Shown here in pieces: positions 9,456 to 18,212 of a stretch of 64,000 bases of DNA. The DNA comes from CBDBND01 sp965262665 (lineage in GTDB: Bacteria; Pseudomonadota; Alphaproteobacteria; Rhodospirillales; Rhodospirillaceae), in contig CBDHFR010000003.1 of assembly GCA_965262665.1 (NCBI GenBank), positions 1,116,001-1,180,000 on the forward strand. Direction: 5' to 3'. Positions within the stretch are counted from its first letter, which is position 1. Each line of letters starts with the position of its first letter. The notes beneath the pieces are model-generated. The model worked only from the letters and a program-made list of their open reading frames with translations, had not been told where the DNA came from and did no database searches. The position numbers were made by a program, and so were the translations under genes.

Positions 9456-10519
9456 TAGGGCATTTCCGATTTATTCTGACGCATAGCCGTCAGCAACCAA
9501 GAAGTTCCTGCAGTGCTCGTGATTGAAGAGGCCGCAGACGTTACCGGCGGCTTTCCACAGATCATCGATGGTGCGGGGTTTTAAGCGCTTCATGTGAGCT
9601 TTGAACTTTGAAAATGCGAGCTCGATCGGGTTGAAGTCCGGCGCATAGGGCGGCAGGAACAAAAGCCATGCGCCCCGCTTTTCAACCGCCCGCCTGGCAC
9701 CGTCGCGTTTGTCGGCCGGCAGATTGCCGGGGACAACAACAGCGCCTTTTTGAAGGGTCGGGGCGCGTTGCGTTTTGATGTACTGCTCGAATGCATCACC
9801 GTCCATGGCGCCCTCGATCAAATCAGGGCACCCAGGGCGCGGTCAGGCCGTCACCGCGCAATCCGGCAATGAAGGTCATGGTTTTCCAATGACCATGGGG
9901 AATGGCGGCAACCATCCGCTGGCCGCTGGGACAGCGCCCCCGCAGGCGCGCCATTTTGGTATTGATACTTGTTTCGTCAAGGAACACGATCCTGCCGACC
10001 CGCTCGGGATGGGCCGGGAGCCGGGCCTGACGTTGGCGCCAAACCACGCGTGCTGCCTGCCCATCCGCGCGTTCCTGTTCACTGGCGTGGGCGGTTTTTT
10101 TAAAAAGCTGATCTTGCGCGCGCGGAACCAGTCATTAATCGTCGAAGTCGGCGCAATCACTTGGTGAACTTCGTCCAGACGCTCAGACAGCTCTTGCAGT
10201 GTCGGGTCTGGCGTCTCCTTAATCCAGCGCAGGATATCCTCGCCGTAAGGATCAAGACGGCGCTGGCGCGACGGCCGTGGCTTGACCGCGACAGTCCCCT
10301 CGTCTTCATATCGCCCGCCATCCCGCACCGCCGAGCTTGCGCTCACCTCAAAAAGGGCTGCCGCCTGACGGCGCGACATGCCCGACGCCACTTTCCTCGC
10401 CAAACGAATACGCAGGTCTTCCGATACAGCCACGATGCCCCCGCCAAAGCGGCTATCGAATCAGTCCGCCAAGACCATGACAACAAAATTTTGATTCATT
10501 CAACCTCGGAAACGCTCTA
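9456..10519 (-). mobile_element. IS630-family element, type C
   Basis: About 1.06 kb between TA at 9456-9457 and TA at 10518-10519. Ends read inward are TAGGGCATTTCCGATTTATT and TAGAGCGTTTCCGAGGTTGA, so the shared core is TAGRGCRTTTCCGA. The transposase is on the minus strand. This type is distinct from the copies at 6536 and 25537. Confidence 0.85.
9471..10433 (-). pseudogene. IS630-family transposase, type C, frameshifted
   Basis: The reading opens at 10433 with MAVSEDLRIRLARKVASGMS and an HTH (RRQAAALFEVSASSAVR), then moves to a second frame at an A7 run (plus-strand T7 at 10095-10101), a plausible -1 frameshift site. The second frame gives VGRIVFLDETSINTKMARLRG and HGHWKTMTFIAGLRG. A further one-base change near 9822 ends this frame at GLTAPWVP. 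The last part, EGAMDGDAFEQYI to LPPYAPDFNPIELAFSKFK, is in a third frame. The first shift can be functional; the second looks like damage, so the copy is probably dead. Confidence 0.8.
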
Positions 10520-10556
10520 GAACCGGTTTGATGTGCGCCAAATTAAATCACAGGCA

Positions 10557-10844
10557 TCAGTTGGGTTGTCGGAGAGTGCCCGATTCTGTGAATTGCATCT
10601 GGGGCGATTGGTCTTCGTTACGTTTGAGAATGCCACGCTCAATCAACTGTTGGCGCATTTGCAGCATCGCCTCCGTGGCATGGGCAAATCCCTCGATGGG
10701 AAAAATCAGTCGCTGTTTGAATTTGGGTTTCAACCGCCCCTGGTCATCTTTCTCGTTCACCGCCATGGTCATGAGGTCGACCCGGACAACACTGCCGGTG
10801 ACCGTGATTTCGCCGATGGCGTCGGCATAAATTTCTTCTGACAT
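10557..10844 (-). CDS. conserved small protein of unknown function
   Basis: A 95-residue soluble protein starting MSEEIYADAIGEITVTGSVV at 10844, with AAAAAGGACC about 6 nt upstream as ribosome-binding site. The N-terminal half looks like short beta strands (ITVTGSVVRVDLMTMAV), the middle is basic (LKPKFKQRLIFPIEG), and a helix with MLQMRQQLIERGIL follows. No signal peptide or membrane span. I do not recognise a characterised family. It faces away from the DUF6502-type gene across a 455-bp gap and could share its control region. The adjacent IS630 type C element ends 38 bp beyond the stop. Confidence 0.65.
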   Translation of the reverse strand: MSEEIYADAIGEITVTGSVVRVDLMTMAVNEKDDQGRLKPKFKQRLIFPIEGFAHATEAMLQMRQQLIERGILKRNEDQSPQMQFTESGTLRQPN

Positions 10845-11162
10845 CGCACAGGTCCTTTTTGGACGACTCGAATATAGGCGCATCCACCAAGCTTTCGAAT
10901 CCGGACATGTAAAGGAATGGAGCGGGTCCACATACCAAAAAAAGAACCGTGAGCCCAAAATGTTACCTCCCGCCCCTCGGAGACCTCCACTCGTCAATGG
11001 AAAATCAGGAAAGGCGGGAGGCAACTACAGCCTTAAGTCATCGGGGTAGGAACTGACTCAGGGACGATGACGTTAAGACCAGATCACATGGGTACTGAAC
11101 ACGTTTCTCTGGGTTGGCTTGTCCTAAATTGGTTGCTACTGCTCCGTAGTTGGTTGAATTAA
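10845..11162. other. intergenic region without a visible gene
   Basis: No frame here has a ribosome-binding site plus sensible coding. It includes the pyrimidine-rich leader of the small minus-strand gene and AT-richer sequence toward the two palindromes that start at 11163. Confidence 0.5.
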
Positions 11163-11177
11163 TGGGAAAATTTCCCA
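11163..11177. promoter_or_regulatory. palindromic operator candidate 1, TGGGAA-N3-TTCCCA
   Basis: TGGGAAAATTTCCCA is a perfect 15-bp inverted repeat. A second copy with the same 6-bp arms lies 63 bp downstream, about six helical turns, so a dimeric regulator could bind both on one face of the helix. No binding protein is known from this sequence. Confidence 0.6.
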
Positions 11178-11225
11178 CGAATAAGTCAAGCCTATAGAGC
11201 GAAATTGAACGCGTCAAGAAAAATA

Positions 11226-11266
11226 TGGGAATATTTCCCACATCGTATTAGTATAATTCTACTAAT
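11226..11266 (+). promoter_or_regulatory. operator candidate 2 over a sigma70-like promoter
   Basis: TGGGAATATTTCCCA (11226-11240) repeats the arms of the upstream palindrome and covers the expected -35 position of a perfect TATAAT at 11252-11257. A second inverted repeat, ATTAGTA / TACTAAT (11247-11253 and 11260-11266), brackets that -10 box. The arrangement suggests a repressed promoter for the gene starting at 11300, possibly by its own HTH-like product. Confidence 0.6.
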
Positions 11267-11299
11267 GAGCGACTGGTTCAGTTCTGTGTATTGAGGTTC

Positions 11300-12160
11300 A
11301 TGGCCAACCCCACTAACCCCGCCCGCCCGCCCGAGGCCTTACTTTCCGCCGTACGCCGCGTGCTGCGCCCACTGGTGCGCTTGCTCATTGCCAAGGGCGT
11401 TACCTTGACGACTCTGACCGGACTGTTGAAAGAAGCTTATGTCAAGGTCGCAGAAGCGGACTTTCCGGTCAACGGCAAACGCCAAACCGATAGCCGAATC
11501 AACCTGTTAACCGGCGTTCATCGCAAAGACGTCAAGCGCCTACGCCAGGAACGCCATGTCGAAAAGGCGATTCCCCAAGCCATCGGTTTGGGTGCCCAAA
11601 TCGTCTCCCGCTGGGTCAGCGATCCTTCAACCGTGGACTCAGAGGGCCAGCCTATTCCGTTGCCCAGACAAGGAAAATCACCCTCCGATCCGTCCTTTGA
11701 CGGGCTGGTGGAAGGGATTTCCAAGGACGTCCGGCCACGGGCGGTTTTGGATGAGTGGCTGCGCCTTGGTGTTGCCACGTTGGATAAGGATGATCGAATT
11801 ATCTTGAACAGGCGGGCGTTTGTTCCGAAAAAGGGGTTTGACGAAAAGGCCTTCTATTTTGGCCGCAATATTCACGATCATTTAGCCGCAACCGCCCATA
11901 ATCTGGTGGGCGACGGCAACCCCCGGCTGGAACGTAGCGTTCACTACGGAGGGTTGAGCGAATCGTCTGTGCAGGACCTGGCCGAAGAGGCGGAAAAGTT
12001 AGGCATGGAAACACTTTTGACCCTAAACAGGCTGGCCCGGGAAAAGGTCGAGTCGGACAAACAACAAAACGGGGCAGATCACCGCTTCAATTTTGGTTTG
12101 TATTTCTTTGATGAGGCTCACAGCCTGGACGAACAGGAAAGCATCGAGTCGGACGGATAA
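11300..12160 (+). CDS. DUF6502-type protein, possible HTH regulator
   Basis: A 286-residue cytosolic protein. ATG 11300 is preferred over the TTG at 11291 because TGAGG lies 3 nt upstream. The N-terminal part (SAVRRVLRPLVRLLIAKGVT, then LTGLLKEAYVKVAEADFPV and DSRINLLTGVHRKDVKRLRQ) reads like a helix-turn-helix region and matches proteins I know as DUF6502. The middle carries a PFDG-like loop (SDPSFDGLVEGISKDVRP) and the C-terminus is helical and charged. Function is not established. Two strong palindromes lie over its promoter and its stop abuts the start of the lipoprotein gene (TAAATG), so it may regulate and be cotranscribed with that gene. Confidence 0.72.
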   Translation: MANPTNPARPPEALLSAVRRVLRPLVRLLIAKGVTLTTLTGLLKEAYVKVAEADFPVNGKRQTDSRINLLTGVHRKDVKRLRQERHVEKAIPQAIGLGAQIVSRWVSDPSTVDSEGQPIPLPRQGKSPSDPSFDGLVEGISKDVRPRAVLDEWLRLGVATLDKDDRIILNRRAFVPKKGFDEKAFYFGRNIHDHLAATAHNLVGDGNPRLERSVHYGGLSESSVQDLAEEAEKLGMETLLTLNRLAREKVESDKQQNGADHRFNFGLYFFDEAHSLDEQESIESDG

Positions 12161-13360
12161 ATGCAACGAGGGGCGATCAGTAACGGTTTGATGGAGCTGC
12201 GGACAGGCACCGCGGCGGCCCTGGTTTGCGTCCTGCTCACTGCCTGTGCTTCCGGTCCAAGTAATCAACAATCAGCCGCACTCTCAGGTGACGGCATCAG
12301 TGGCACCGGCGTCATTGCCCAGTCTTCGACTGGAGATGGCATCAGCGGTACCGGCATGGTCGCCCAAGTGGGCGGCGACGGCATCGGCGGTACCGGCATT
12401 CTTGGCACCATCTCCGGCTTCGGCAGCATCATCGTCAACGGCCTCAAGCTCGAATACGACACAGACACCACGGTCGAAAGTGACGGCCGTCCCGCCGCTC
12501 TCACCGACCTCAAAGTGGGACAAGTGATTGAAGGCGTCGCGCGGCGTGGACACGATGGTGACCTCCGGCTTGAGCGTCTCGAAATTCGTCACGCCGTAAC
12601 CGGACCGATCACCTCCATTGATCATGACAACGAACGCCTTGTCGTTCTGGGTCAGACCGTCCGCGTCAACCTGGCCGGTGACGGCAACAAGCAAATGGCC
12701 TTTGCAGCCCTCAAGGTTGGCGACATGGTTCGGGTTTCCGGTCTGCGTCTCGAAGACGGCATGATTGTCGCCTCGCGCTTGGATCAGACCGACGAAGACG
12801 GCCGGGTACTGCTGCGCGGTCCGGTGTCCTCTGCTTCAGCGGATACGGTCACCATCGGTGGCCTGACTGTTGACTTGTCCGACGCTGCCTTGGCCGATGA
12901 TGTGTCGGCCGGAGAACGCGCCTTTATCGCCGGGCGCATGCTCGATGACGCTTTTACCGCCGTTGTGGTAGTCGCCAAACCGGCCTTGCCGTTCGACAAC
13001 ACGGTGTCCGATGTCTCCATCGAAGGGTATGTCCCACAAGAGTCCGGCGCTACCATCTCTGTCCAAGGTGTGCCCGTTGTAGGTCTCGATCTTCCGGATT
13101 ACGTGAAACCGGGCGATCGGGTGGTTGTCACCGGCCGCATCGGTGCCAACGGCCAGGTGTTCGCTCAAGAGATTGAACGGGTGCGGACGGTGATCACGGT
13201 TCTGCGACCGACCGAACTGATGCGGCCTCAGCAACTGCGGCCAGCCACCATTGAACGTCCGGAACGGATTGAGCGCCAGCGCCCGATCAAACGGCCGGTT
13301 ACACCGGAACGCCCAAGAACAATTGAGCGGCCAGGCAGCTACCGCCCACCGATGGTGTAA
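12161..13360 (+). CDS. DUF5666-type lipoprotein with GDGISGTG repeats
   Basis: A 399-residue predicted lipoprotein. The signal (MELRTGTAAALVCVLLTAC) ends in a lipobox with Cys 29 of the long form; ATG 12191 would give a more typical 19-residue signal. Three copies of GDGISGTG-like sequence follow (about 43-50, 58-65, 73-80). Then come repeated small beta domains around 84-150, 150-205, 215-270 and 280-340 of the DUF5666 kind (VGQVIEGVARR; VGDMVRVSG; AGERAFIAGR; PGDRVVVTGRI). The C-terminus is rich in Arg, Pro and Glu in tandem (ERPERIERQRP). It is directly downstream of the DUF6502-type gene. Role unknown, probably at the envelope. Confidence 0.75.
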   Translation: MQRGAISNGLMELRTGTAAALVCVLLTACASGPSNQQSAALSGDGISGTGVIAQSSTGDGISGTGMVAQVGGDGIGGTGILGTISGFGSIIVNGLKLEYDTDTTVESDGRPAALTDLKVGQVIEGVARRGHDGDLRLERLEIRHAVTGPITSIDHDNERLVVLGQTVRVNLAGDGNKQMAFAALKVGDMVRVSGLRLEDGMIVASRLDQTDEDGRVLLRGPVSSASADTVTIGGLTVDLSDAALADDVSAGERAFIAGRMLDDAFTAVVVVAKPALPFDNTVSDVSIEGYVPQESGATISVQGVPVVGLDLPDYVKPGDRVVVTGRIGANGQVFAQEIERVRTVITVLRPTELMRPQQLRPATIERPERIERQRPIKRPVTPERPRTIERPGSYRPPMV

Positions 13361-13388
13361 GAAAATTCCGCTTTACGGAAAACGCCCT

Positions 13389-14204
13389 CTACGGAAAACG
13401 ATAAACGAAAGCCATGCCAGCACCCGCATCGGGGCTGTTCTCTGAGAACCCAATCTCTGTGTAAATGTTGACCGACCATGCGTCGGTGAAGCGGATGTTG
13501 AGATAGGCCAGACCTTCTTGCAGATCCGCCGACTCTTTAAACGATGACTGCCGGTAATCGTAAGACACACCTGTCGCCACTTCGTTGGACCAGCTGTACT
13601 GCAAACCGACACTGCCATAGACCGTATTGCGCAGTTTGAATTCCGCCGGCACACCGGTCCATTTGTAGCCGAGAGTGGCAAAGGGAATGAACGGGCCGAT
13701 GGCGTGGGCCAGATCAAGCTGAAGGGCCGCGTCTGGTTCGCCGGTGCCTAGATCCTTTTCTAAACTGGCGCTTGGAATCTTCACCCGCGTGGTGATGTCG
13801 ACAAACCAATCGTATTGGTAAAGCTCTTCAAAGCTGTACATCAGCGACAGTGAAATATCGCCCATGCCCGAGGCGCTGTCCGTGTTGCGCGTGCCGATGG
13901 CACCACCGTCGAGCACCAGAGCGGGACCCACCAAATGGAGCCAGGGCACCACAGCACGCACGGTCCATGGACCCTGTTCCGCTTGCAGTGACAACGGTAT
14001 GAAAAGAATCTCAGTGTTCTCGTCGGCCCCGTAGGAGCCGGAGGTATAATCCAATCCAAGGTTCATCCGGAACCGGCGATCATCCTCCTGGCCGAGGACC
14101 TGTTGTCCCCAAACCGGTGCGGGTGCTGTTAGTATGGAGAACAGCACCACACACCACATCGCGTTCACCATAGTGCCGCTGGAAATTTCGAAACCGTTTC
14201 TCAT
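13389..14204 (-). CDS. outer-membrane beta-barrel protein (transporter-like)
   Basis: A 271-residue exported protein: signal sequence up to APAPVWGQQ, then alternating amphipathic strands with aromatic belts (FRMNLGLDYTSGSYG, WTVRAVVPWLHLVGP, DWFVDITTRVKIPS, AYLNIRFTDAWSVNIYTEIG) and a terminal aromatic, VYRFP, as expected for Bam-dependent barrels. It resembles the uncharacterised family often annotated as transporter or MetA-pathway of phenol degradation protein. It converges on the DUF5666 gene with 28 bp between stops. A shorter start at 14171 (MVNAMW) would also leave a signal peptide. Confidence 0.7.
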   Translation of the reverse strand: MRNGFEISSGTMVNAMWCVVLFSILTAPAPVWGQQVLGQEDDRRFRMNLGLDYTSGSYGADENTEILFIPLSLQAEQGPWTVRAVVPWLHLVGPALVLDGGAIGTRNTDSASGMGDISLSLMYSFEELYQYDWFVDITTRVKIPSASLEKDLGTGEPDAALQLDLAHAIGPFIPFATLGYKWTGVPAEFKLRNTVYGSVGLQYSWSNEVATGVSYDYRQSSFKESADLQEGLAYLNIRFTDAWSVNIYTEIGFSENSPDAGAGMAFVYRFP

Positions 14205-14273
14205 GCGGCAGTGAGTATACCCTGCGCGGCACCGACTAGACAGAAACAGAAAACAGTTCTTACTCTTATTGAT

Positions 14274-15773
14274 ATGAAAAATTTTCTCAAATCGGTCCTG
14301 ACTCTTTCTTTTCTTTGTATGCCGTTGAGCACTGGAGCGGAAACCACGTTGCGCATGGGCTTGGCGTCTTTGCCGAACGGCAATGGCAACCCCTTCTTTT
14401 CCAGTGCACGCACGTCTGCGTACACAAGCCGAGCTATTTTCGACACATTGACCCAGCTGGGCTCCAATCTCCAGATCGAACCCGGTCTGGCTGTCTCGTG
14501 GAAAACTGCCGACGACTACACCTGGATTGTCAAACTGCGTGACGGTGTAACGTTCTCCAATGGCGAACCGTTTAACGCCGACACCGTGGTGGCGACATAC
14601 GGGTATTTGTCCAGCGATGTGGGCGCGCGAGAATCCCTGTCGCGGGATATGCGCGACATCGCCGGGTTCGAAGCCCTTGACTCGTTAACAGTCCGTATTG
14701 TCACCCGGGAACCTATGCCGGAATTTTCGCGGTTCATGGCTGTGACCTGGATGGTACCGCCCGCCTATTGGCGGGAGGTTGGCCGTGATGCGTTTGCACT
14801 CAATCCTGTGGGAACGGGACCCTTTCACGTCACCGAATGGAATCCGACTCAGGTGCTGTTGGAGGCCTACGGCGAGTCATGGCGGCCGCCGAAAATAGAT
14901 AAGCTGGAAATCCTTGCCCTGCGGGAAACGTCGGCCCGGGTGGCGGCCCTTATCACCGACCGTGTCGATGTGGCATCCGAGATCGGACCGGAAGATGTCT
15001 ACCCCATTGAGGCTGCCGGCCTGCAAGCCTACCAGCGACCGCCCACCGCACCGCAAGTGATTGCCTTCAATATCCTCAAAGACTCTCCTCTGCAAGACGT
15101 GCGTGTGCGTCAGGCGTTGAATTACGCGGTCAACAAAGAAGTCATCGCCGCCACCATCATGGACGGGTGGGTCCGTGTCGTTGATCAGATGACAACCGCC
15201 ATCAATCCGGAACGGCATCCCGACTTGGAACCTTATCCCTATGATCCCGACAAAGCGCGGGCCTTGTTGGCCGAAGCGGGATACCCGGACGGCTTCTCTT
15301 TCATTTTCGAGTTTAGCTTCGGTACCGCGGGCAATCACATGCCGACCATGTATCAACGTGTCGCGGCGGACCTGGCACAGATCGGTGTTCACATGGAAGT
15401 GCGGCCCCTGATCTGGAGTCAGTACGTGCGCGGGGTGCTACAGGGGGAGTGGGACGGCCAAGCCTTCGGCTTTGAATACGAAATGCTGCCGACGGGCAGC
15501 AGCATCCGCGCCTTTCGTCTGCATTCCTGTTCCTGGCCTTATCCCTGGTATTGTGATGAGAAAGTCCAGGCGGTAATCGATCGCGCCCGGCACACCATGG
15601 ACGAAAACCAACGCATCGCCGCTGTCCATGAGGTTATGGCCTATTACCACAATCAGGCGGTCGCCCTTATGCTGGTGGAGAACATGGGCATCGACGGCAT
15701 TAATCTACGCGTCAAAGGCTACAATCAGGAAGGCGGGATCATCCCTTACCACAACATTTCTATAAATGAATGA
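14274..15773 (+). CDS. ABC transporter substrate-binding protein, peptide/nickel type (SBP family 5)
   Basis: A 499-residue periplasmic protein. The start at 14274 gives a clean signal peptide, MKNFLKSVLTLSFLCMPLST, cut near GAETT. The family 5 body is clear: FDTLTQLGSNLQIEPGLAVSW, LRDGVTFSNGEPFNADTVVATY, PVGTGPFHVTEWN and VRVRQALNYAVNKEVIA, with a typical C-terminal half. Such proteins bind peptides, nickel or other small ligands for import. No permease or ATPase gene is next to it. The next gene starts 13 nt after its stop and encodes a paralogue, so the pair is one unit. It faces the outer-membrane protein gene across about 70 bp. Confidence 0.9.
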   Translation: MKNFLKSVLTLSFLCMPLSTGAETTLRMGLASLPNGNGNPFFSSARTSAYTSRAIFDTLTQLGSNLQIEPGLAVSWKTADDYTWIVKLRDGVTFSNGEPFNADTVVATYGYLSSDVGARESLSRDMRDIAGFEALDSLTVRIVTREPMPEFSRFMAVTWMVPPAYWREVGRDAFALNPVGTGPFHVTEWNPTQVLLEAYGESWRPPKIDKLEILALRETSARVAALITDRVDVASEIGPEDVYPIEAAGLQAYQRPPTAPQVIAFNILKDSPLQDVRVRQALNYAVNKEVIAATIMDGWVRVVDQMTTAINPERHPDLEPYPYDPDKARALLAEAGYPDGFSFIFEFSFGTAGNHMPTMYQRVAADLAQIGVHMEVRPLIWSQYVRGVLQGEWDGQAFGFEYEMLPTGSSIRAFRLHSCSWPYPWYCDEKVQAVIDRARHTMDENQRIAAVHEVMAYYHNQAVALMLVENMGIDGINLRVKGYNQEGGIIPYHNISINE

Positions 15774-15786
15774 TGAGACGGTTCAC

Positions 15787-17289
15787 ATGAAACCCGTCAT
15801 CTCTTTTGCTGCGCTGCTCGTCGGTTTTGTCTGCACAACTGTGCACGCGCAAGAGAACACCTTTCGTGTTGGCATGATCGCCATGCCGCCGGCCCAGGGG
15901 AATCCGTTCTTCACCACCGGCACCACGCCGCACATGTTTTACACCGCTATCTTCGACACCCTGACGATGGTCAACGAAAAGGGTGAGGTGGTACCGCAGA
16001 TCGCTACGTCCTGGGACCGCATAGACGAACACTCCTGGACCATGGATATCCGCACCGACGCGACGTTCTCCAACGGCGAACCCATCAACGCGGACACGGT
16101 CGTCGCCATGGTCGAAGCGTTCGAGCGGGATGACTTCCGCACCTTTCGCGTACCCGATGAGTTTTACTTCATCGCCGGCGCCCGGGCTCTCGATGACGAT
16201 ACGGTCGAGTTGACCACGTCGTCCGTACAGGCGTTGCTGCCGCGCTACATGTCATTCTTCTATCTCGTCCCGCCGCGTCATCTGCAAGAAAACGGCGCCC
16301 AGGCTTTGGCGTCGGACCCCATCGGCTCGGGACCGTTTGTGGTCGAAGACTGGCAGTCTCAACGCATTTTTCTGCGGGCGAACGAGTCTTCATGGCGTCC
16401 GCCTCAAGTGGCACGGTTAGAAGCCTTGGCATTGCCGCAAGCGACAACCCGGTTACAGGCCCTCGTTTCGGGACGCATCGACGTGGCCATCAACCTCGGC
16501 CCCGATGACGAACCGTTGTTGAACGCCAACGGCCTGCGCCTGCAACCGCGCAACCCGGTACGCATTTCCGTCATCGCTTTGAACACGCAAACCGAGGGCA
16601 CACCCTTCACGGACGTGCGGGTGCGCCAAGCCATGAACTACGCGGTGGACCGCGCCGCCATCGCCGAAACCCTGATGGGCGGTTATGTCAAACCAGCCAG
16701 CCAGCCAACGCCGGAAAACGCCATCGGCTTCGACGCTACCCTTGAACCTTATCCCTACGATCTCGACAAAGCGCGCGCGCTGATGGCCGAGGCCGGACTG
16801 GCCGATGGGTTTTCAACCGTGTTCGAAGTGGTCACCGGTGCCAACAGCGCCACCGACGCGGTGATGCAGCAGGTGGCGGCGGATCTGGCGCAAATCGATG
16901 TGGACGTGGAAGTGCGGCCCATCCTCTACAGCCAGGTCGTCTCAAAAATGACCCAAGGCGGCTGGGAAGGGCACATGTTTTCCGTCGACTTCGCCACCGG
17001 CCCGACCATGGACGGGCTTCGGCCCATCCGCCTGCACTCCTGCAATTGGAATGCGCCCTGGTATTGCGATCCAGCCTCCGAAGCGTTGTATCAAAAAGCC
17101 CGGGTAGCGCCCGACCCGGCAACCCGCATCGATCTCACCAAACAGGTGATCAAGCGCTACCGGGACGAAGCCACCACCATTCTGTTGTTCCCGCTCTTGG
17201 GCATGGACGGCCTTGGGCCCCGGGTGAAAACCTGGGCCCCGGCCAACGACCGGCCCATGTATCACCTCGCGGAGCTGATGGGCGACTAA
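15787..17289 (+). CDS. ABC transporter substrate-binding protein, second paralogue (SBP family 5)
   Basis: A 500-residue paralogue of the preceding gene, with signal peptide MKPVISFAALLVGFVCTTV cut near HAQEN. Shared elements: GNPFFTTGTTPHMFYTAIFD, FSNGEPINADTVVAMVE, VRVRQAMNYAVDRAAIAE, LEPYPYDLDKARALMAEAG and the terminal HSCNWNAPWYCDPASEALY with two cysteines also found in the first copy (HSCSWPYPWYCDEKVQ). The paired cysteines may form a disulfide in the periplasm. An IS630 type B fragment begins at its TAA (17289), so any permease genes that once followed have been removed or moved. Confidence 0.9.
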   Translation: MKPVISFAALLVGFVCTTVHAQENTFRVGMIAMPPAQGNPFFTTGTTPHMFYTAIFDTLTMVNEKGEVVPQIATSWDRIDEHSWTMDIRTDATFSNGEPINADTVVAMVEAFERDDFRTFRVPDEFYFIAGARALDDDTVELTTSSVQALLPRYMSFFYLVPPRHLQENGAQALASDPIGSGPFVVEDWQSQRIFLRANESSWRPPQVARLEALALPQATTRLQALVSGRIDVAINLGPDDEPLLNANGLRLQPRNPVRISVIALNTQTEGTPFTDVRVRQAMNYAVDRAAIAETLMGGYVKPASQPTPENAIGFDATLEPYPYDLDKARALMAEAGLADGFSTVFEVVTGANSATDAVMQQVAADLAQIDVDVEVRPILYSQVVSKMTQGGWEGHMFSVDFATGPTMDGLRPIRLHSCNWNAPWYCDPASEALYQKARVAPDPATRIDLTKQVIKRYRDEATTILLFPLLGMDGLGPRVKTWAPANDRPMYHLAELMGD

Positions 17290-17657
17290 TACCAACGGTC
17301 ATTGAATTTGACCTTCGTGTGCCCATTTGCGCATACCAATCGACATGATTTTCGAGGGCTTGTCGATGAGCTTGTTCCAGGCGTGGCATGCCGCATCGAC
17401 GATGTCTTCGTAACTGTCGAAGACGCGGTTCGACAGGTAGGTCTGGCGCAGGTACTGCCAGATGTTTTCGGCCGGGTTCAGCTCCGGCGATCTGGGCGGC
17501 AGGAACAGCGGCGTGATGTTGTCGGGGAACTCCAATTCGGTGGTGGTGTGCCAGCCGGCGCGGTCCATGAGGAGGACGGCGTGTGAGCCGTCGGCGACGG
17601 TGCGGCTAATCTCTTCGAGATGGGCCGGCATGGCATGGGTGTCGGCGAACGGCATCG
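17289..17657 (-). mobile_element. IS630-family element, type B, C-terminal fragment
   Basis: Starts with the type B end ATACCAACGGTCATTGAATT directly at the stop of the binding protein gene and matches the copy at 25537 for about 370 bp. It breaks off at about 17657, where unrelated transposase-like sequence begins. The reading frame on the minus strand covers ISRTVADGSHAVLLMDRAGW to LPPRSPELNPAENIWQYLRQ, the last DDE acidic residues of the transposase, with no N-terminus. Confidence 0.88.
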
Positions 17658-17794
17658 ATGACCGGTCCGCGCAAGGGTGGGGCAAGACACTCGACCGGCT
17701 TGGTTATCCCAAACCGTCTTGCTGCTTCTCGCTGGCTCAGCTCTTCCACATGGCACGCCAGTCGCACGGTTAGATAAAGGTCCACCAAGTACAT
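17658..17794 (-). pseudogene. transposase N-terminal fragment, IS21/IstA-like HTH
   Basis: On the minus strand from ATG 17794: MYLVDLYLTVRLACHVEELS followed by QREAARRFGI, the N-terminal helix-turn-helix of IstA-type transposases. Homology fades within about 35 codons and the frame then runs into the IS630 fragment. It is a relic; the assignment to IS21 rests on this short HTH alone. Confidence 0.5.
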
Positions 17795-17827
17795 CCTCCC
17801 ACCTTCCATCCCCAAAAGGATCGAAGG

Positions 17828-18151
17828 CTACAGGTGGCAGATTTTTGCGCCGCCCGCGGCCGGGACATTCCCGCCGCTCCCGTGGACTAATTTGTCACCG
17901 CCGTTCTCAGGCCTTGGGAATGCCGCACTGCTTGCCCGCACACATGCCGGGTCGTCGCATGGCGACAGGACACAGTCTTCATCTGAAAAAACCCAGCCGG
18001 GAAGACAGCGGCAGGAAAATCGAACACCCCCTTCGATCGAGTCATAAATTTCTTCCGACCCCGCTGGACACCCCTGGGCTTGGGATGGGGCGTGAAAGCC
18101 AACGGAAAAGACAACACTCAGGAGATATAGGGAAAAGAACTTCAGTCTCAC
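17828..18151 (-). CDS. small secreted cysteine-rich protein, unknown
   Basis: A 107-residue product. The GTG at 18151 has GGGAGCA at the right distance upstream and gives a signal peptide (FFSLYLLSVVFSVGFHAPSQA, cut before QGCPAG). An upstream ATG at 18208 would bury the signal. The mature part has six cysteines, the first in QGCPAGSEEIYDS and then CRCLPGWVFSDEDC with SPCDDPACVR, an EGF-like spacing. The tail GSGGNVPAAGGAKICHL is low in complexity and may come from truncation, as IS fragments lie just beyond the stop. No family recognised. Confidence 0.5.
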   Translation of the reverse strand: MRLKFFSLYLLSVVFSVGFHAPSQAQGCPAGSEEIYDSIEGGVRFSCRCLPGWVFSDEDCVLSPCDDPACVRASSAAFPRPENGGDKLVHGSGGNVPAAGGAKICHL

Positions 18152-18212
18152 ATACTTGCTCCCGTTCCAGATCGGGAGGACGGATGATGGCTTTTGAACA
18201 CCATCCATCCGA

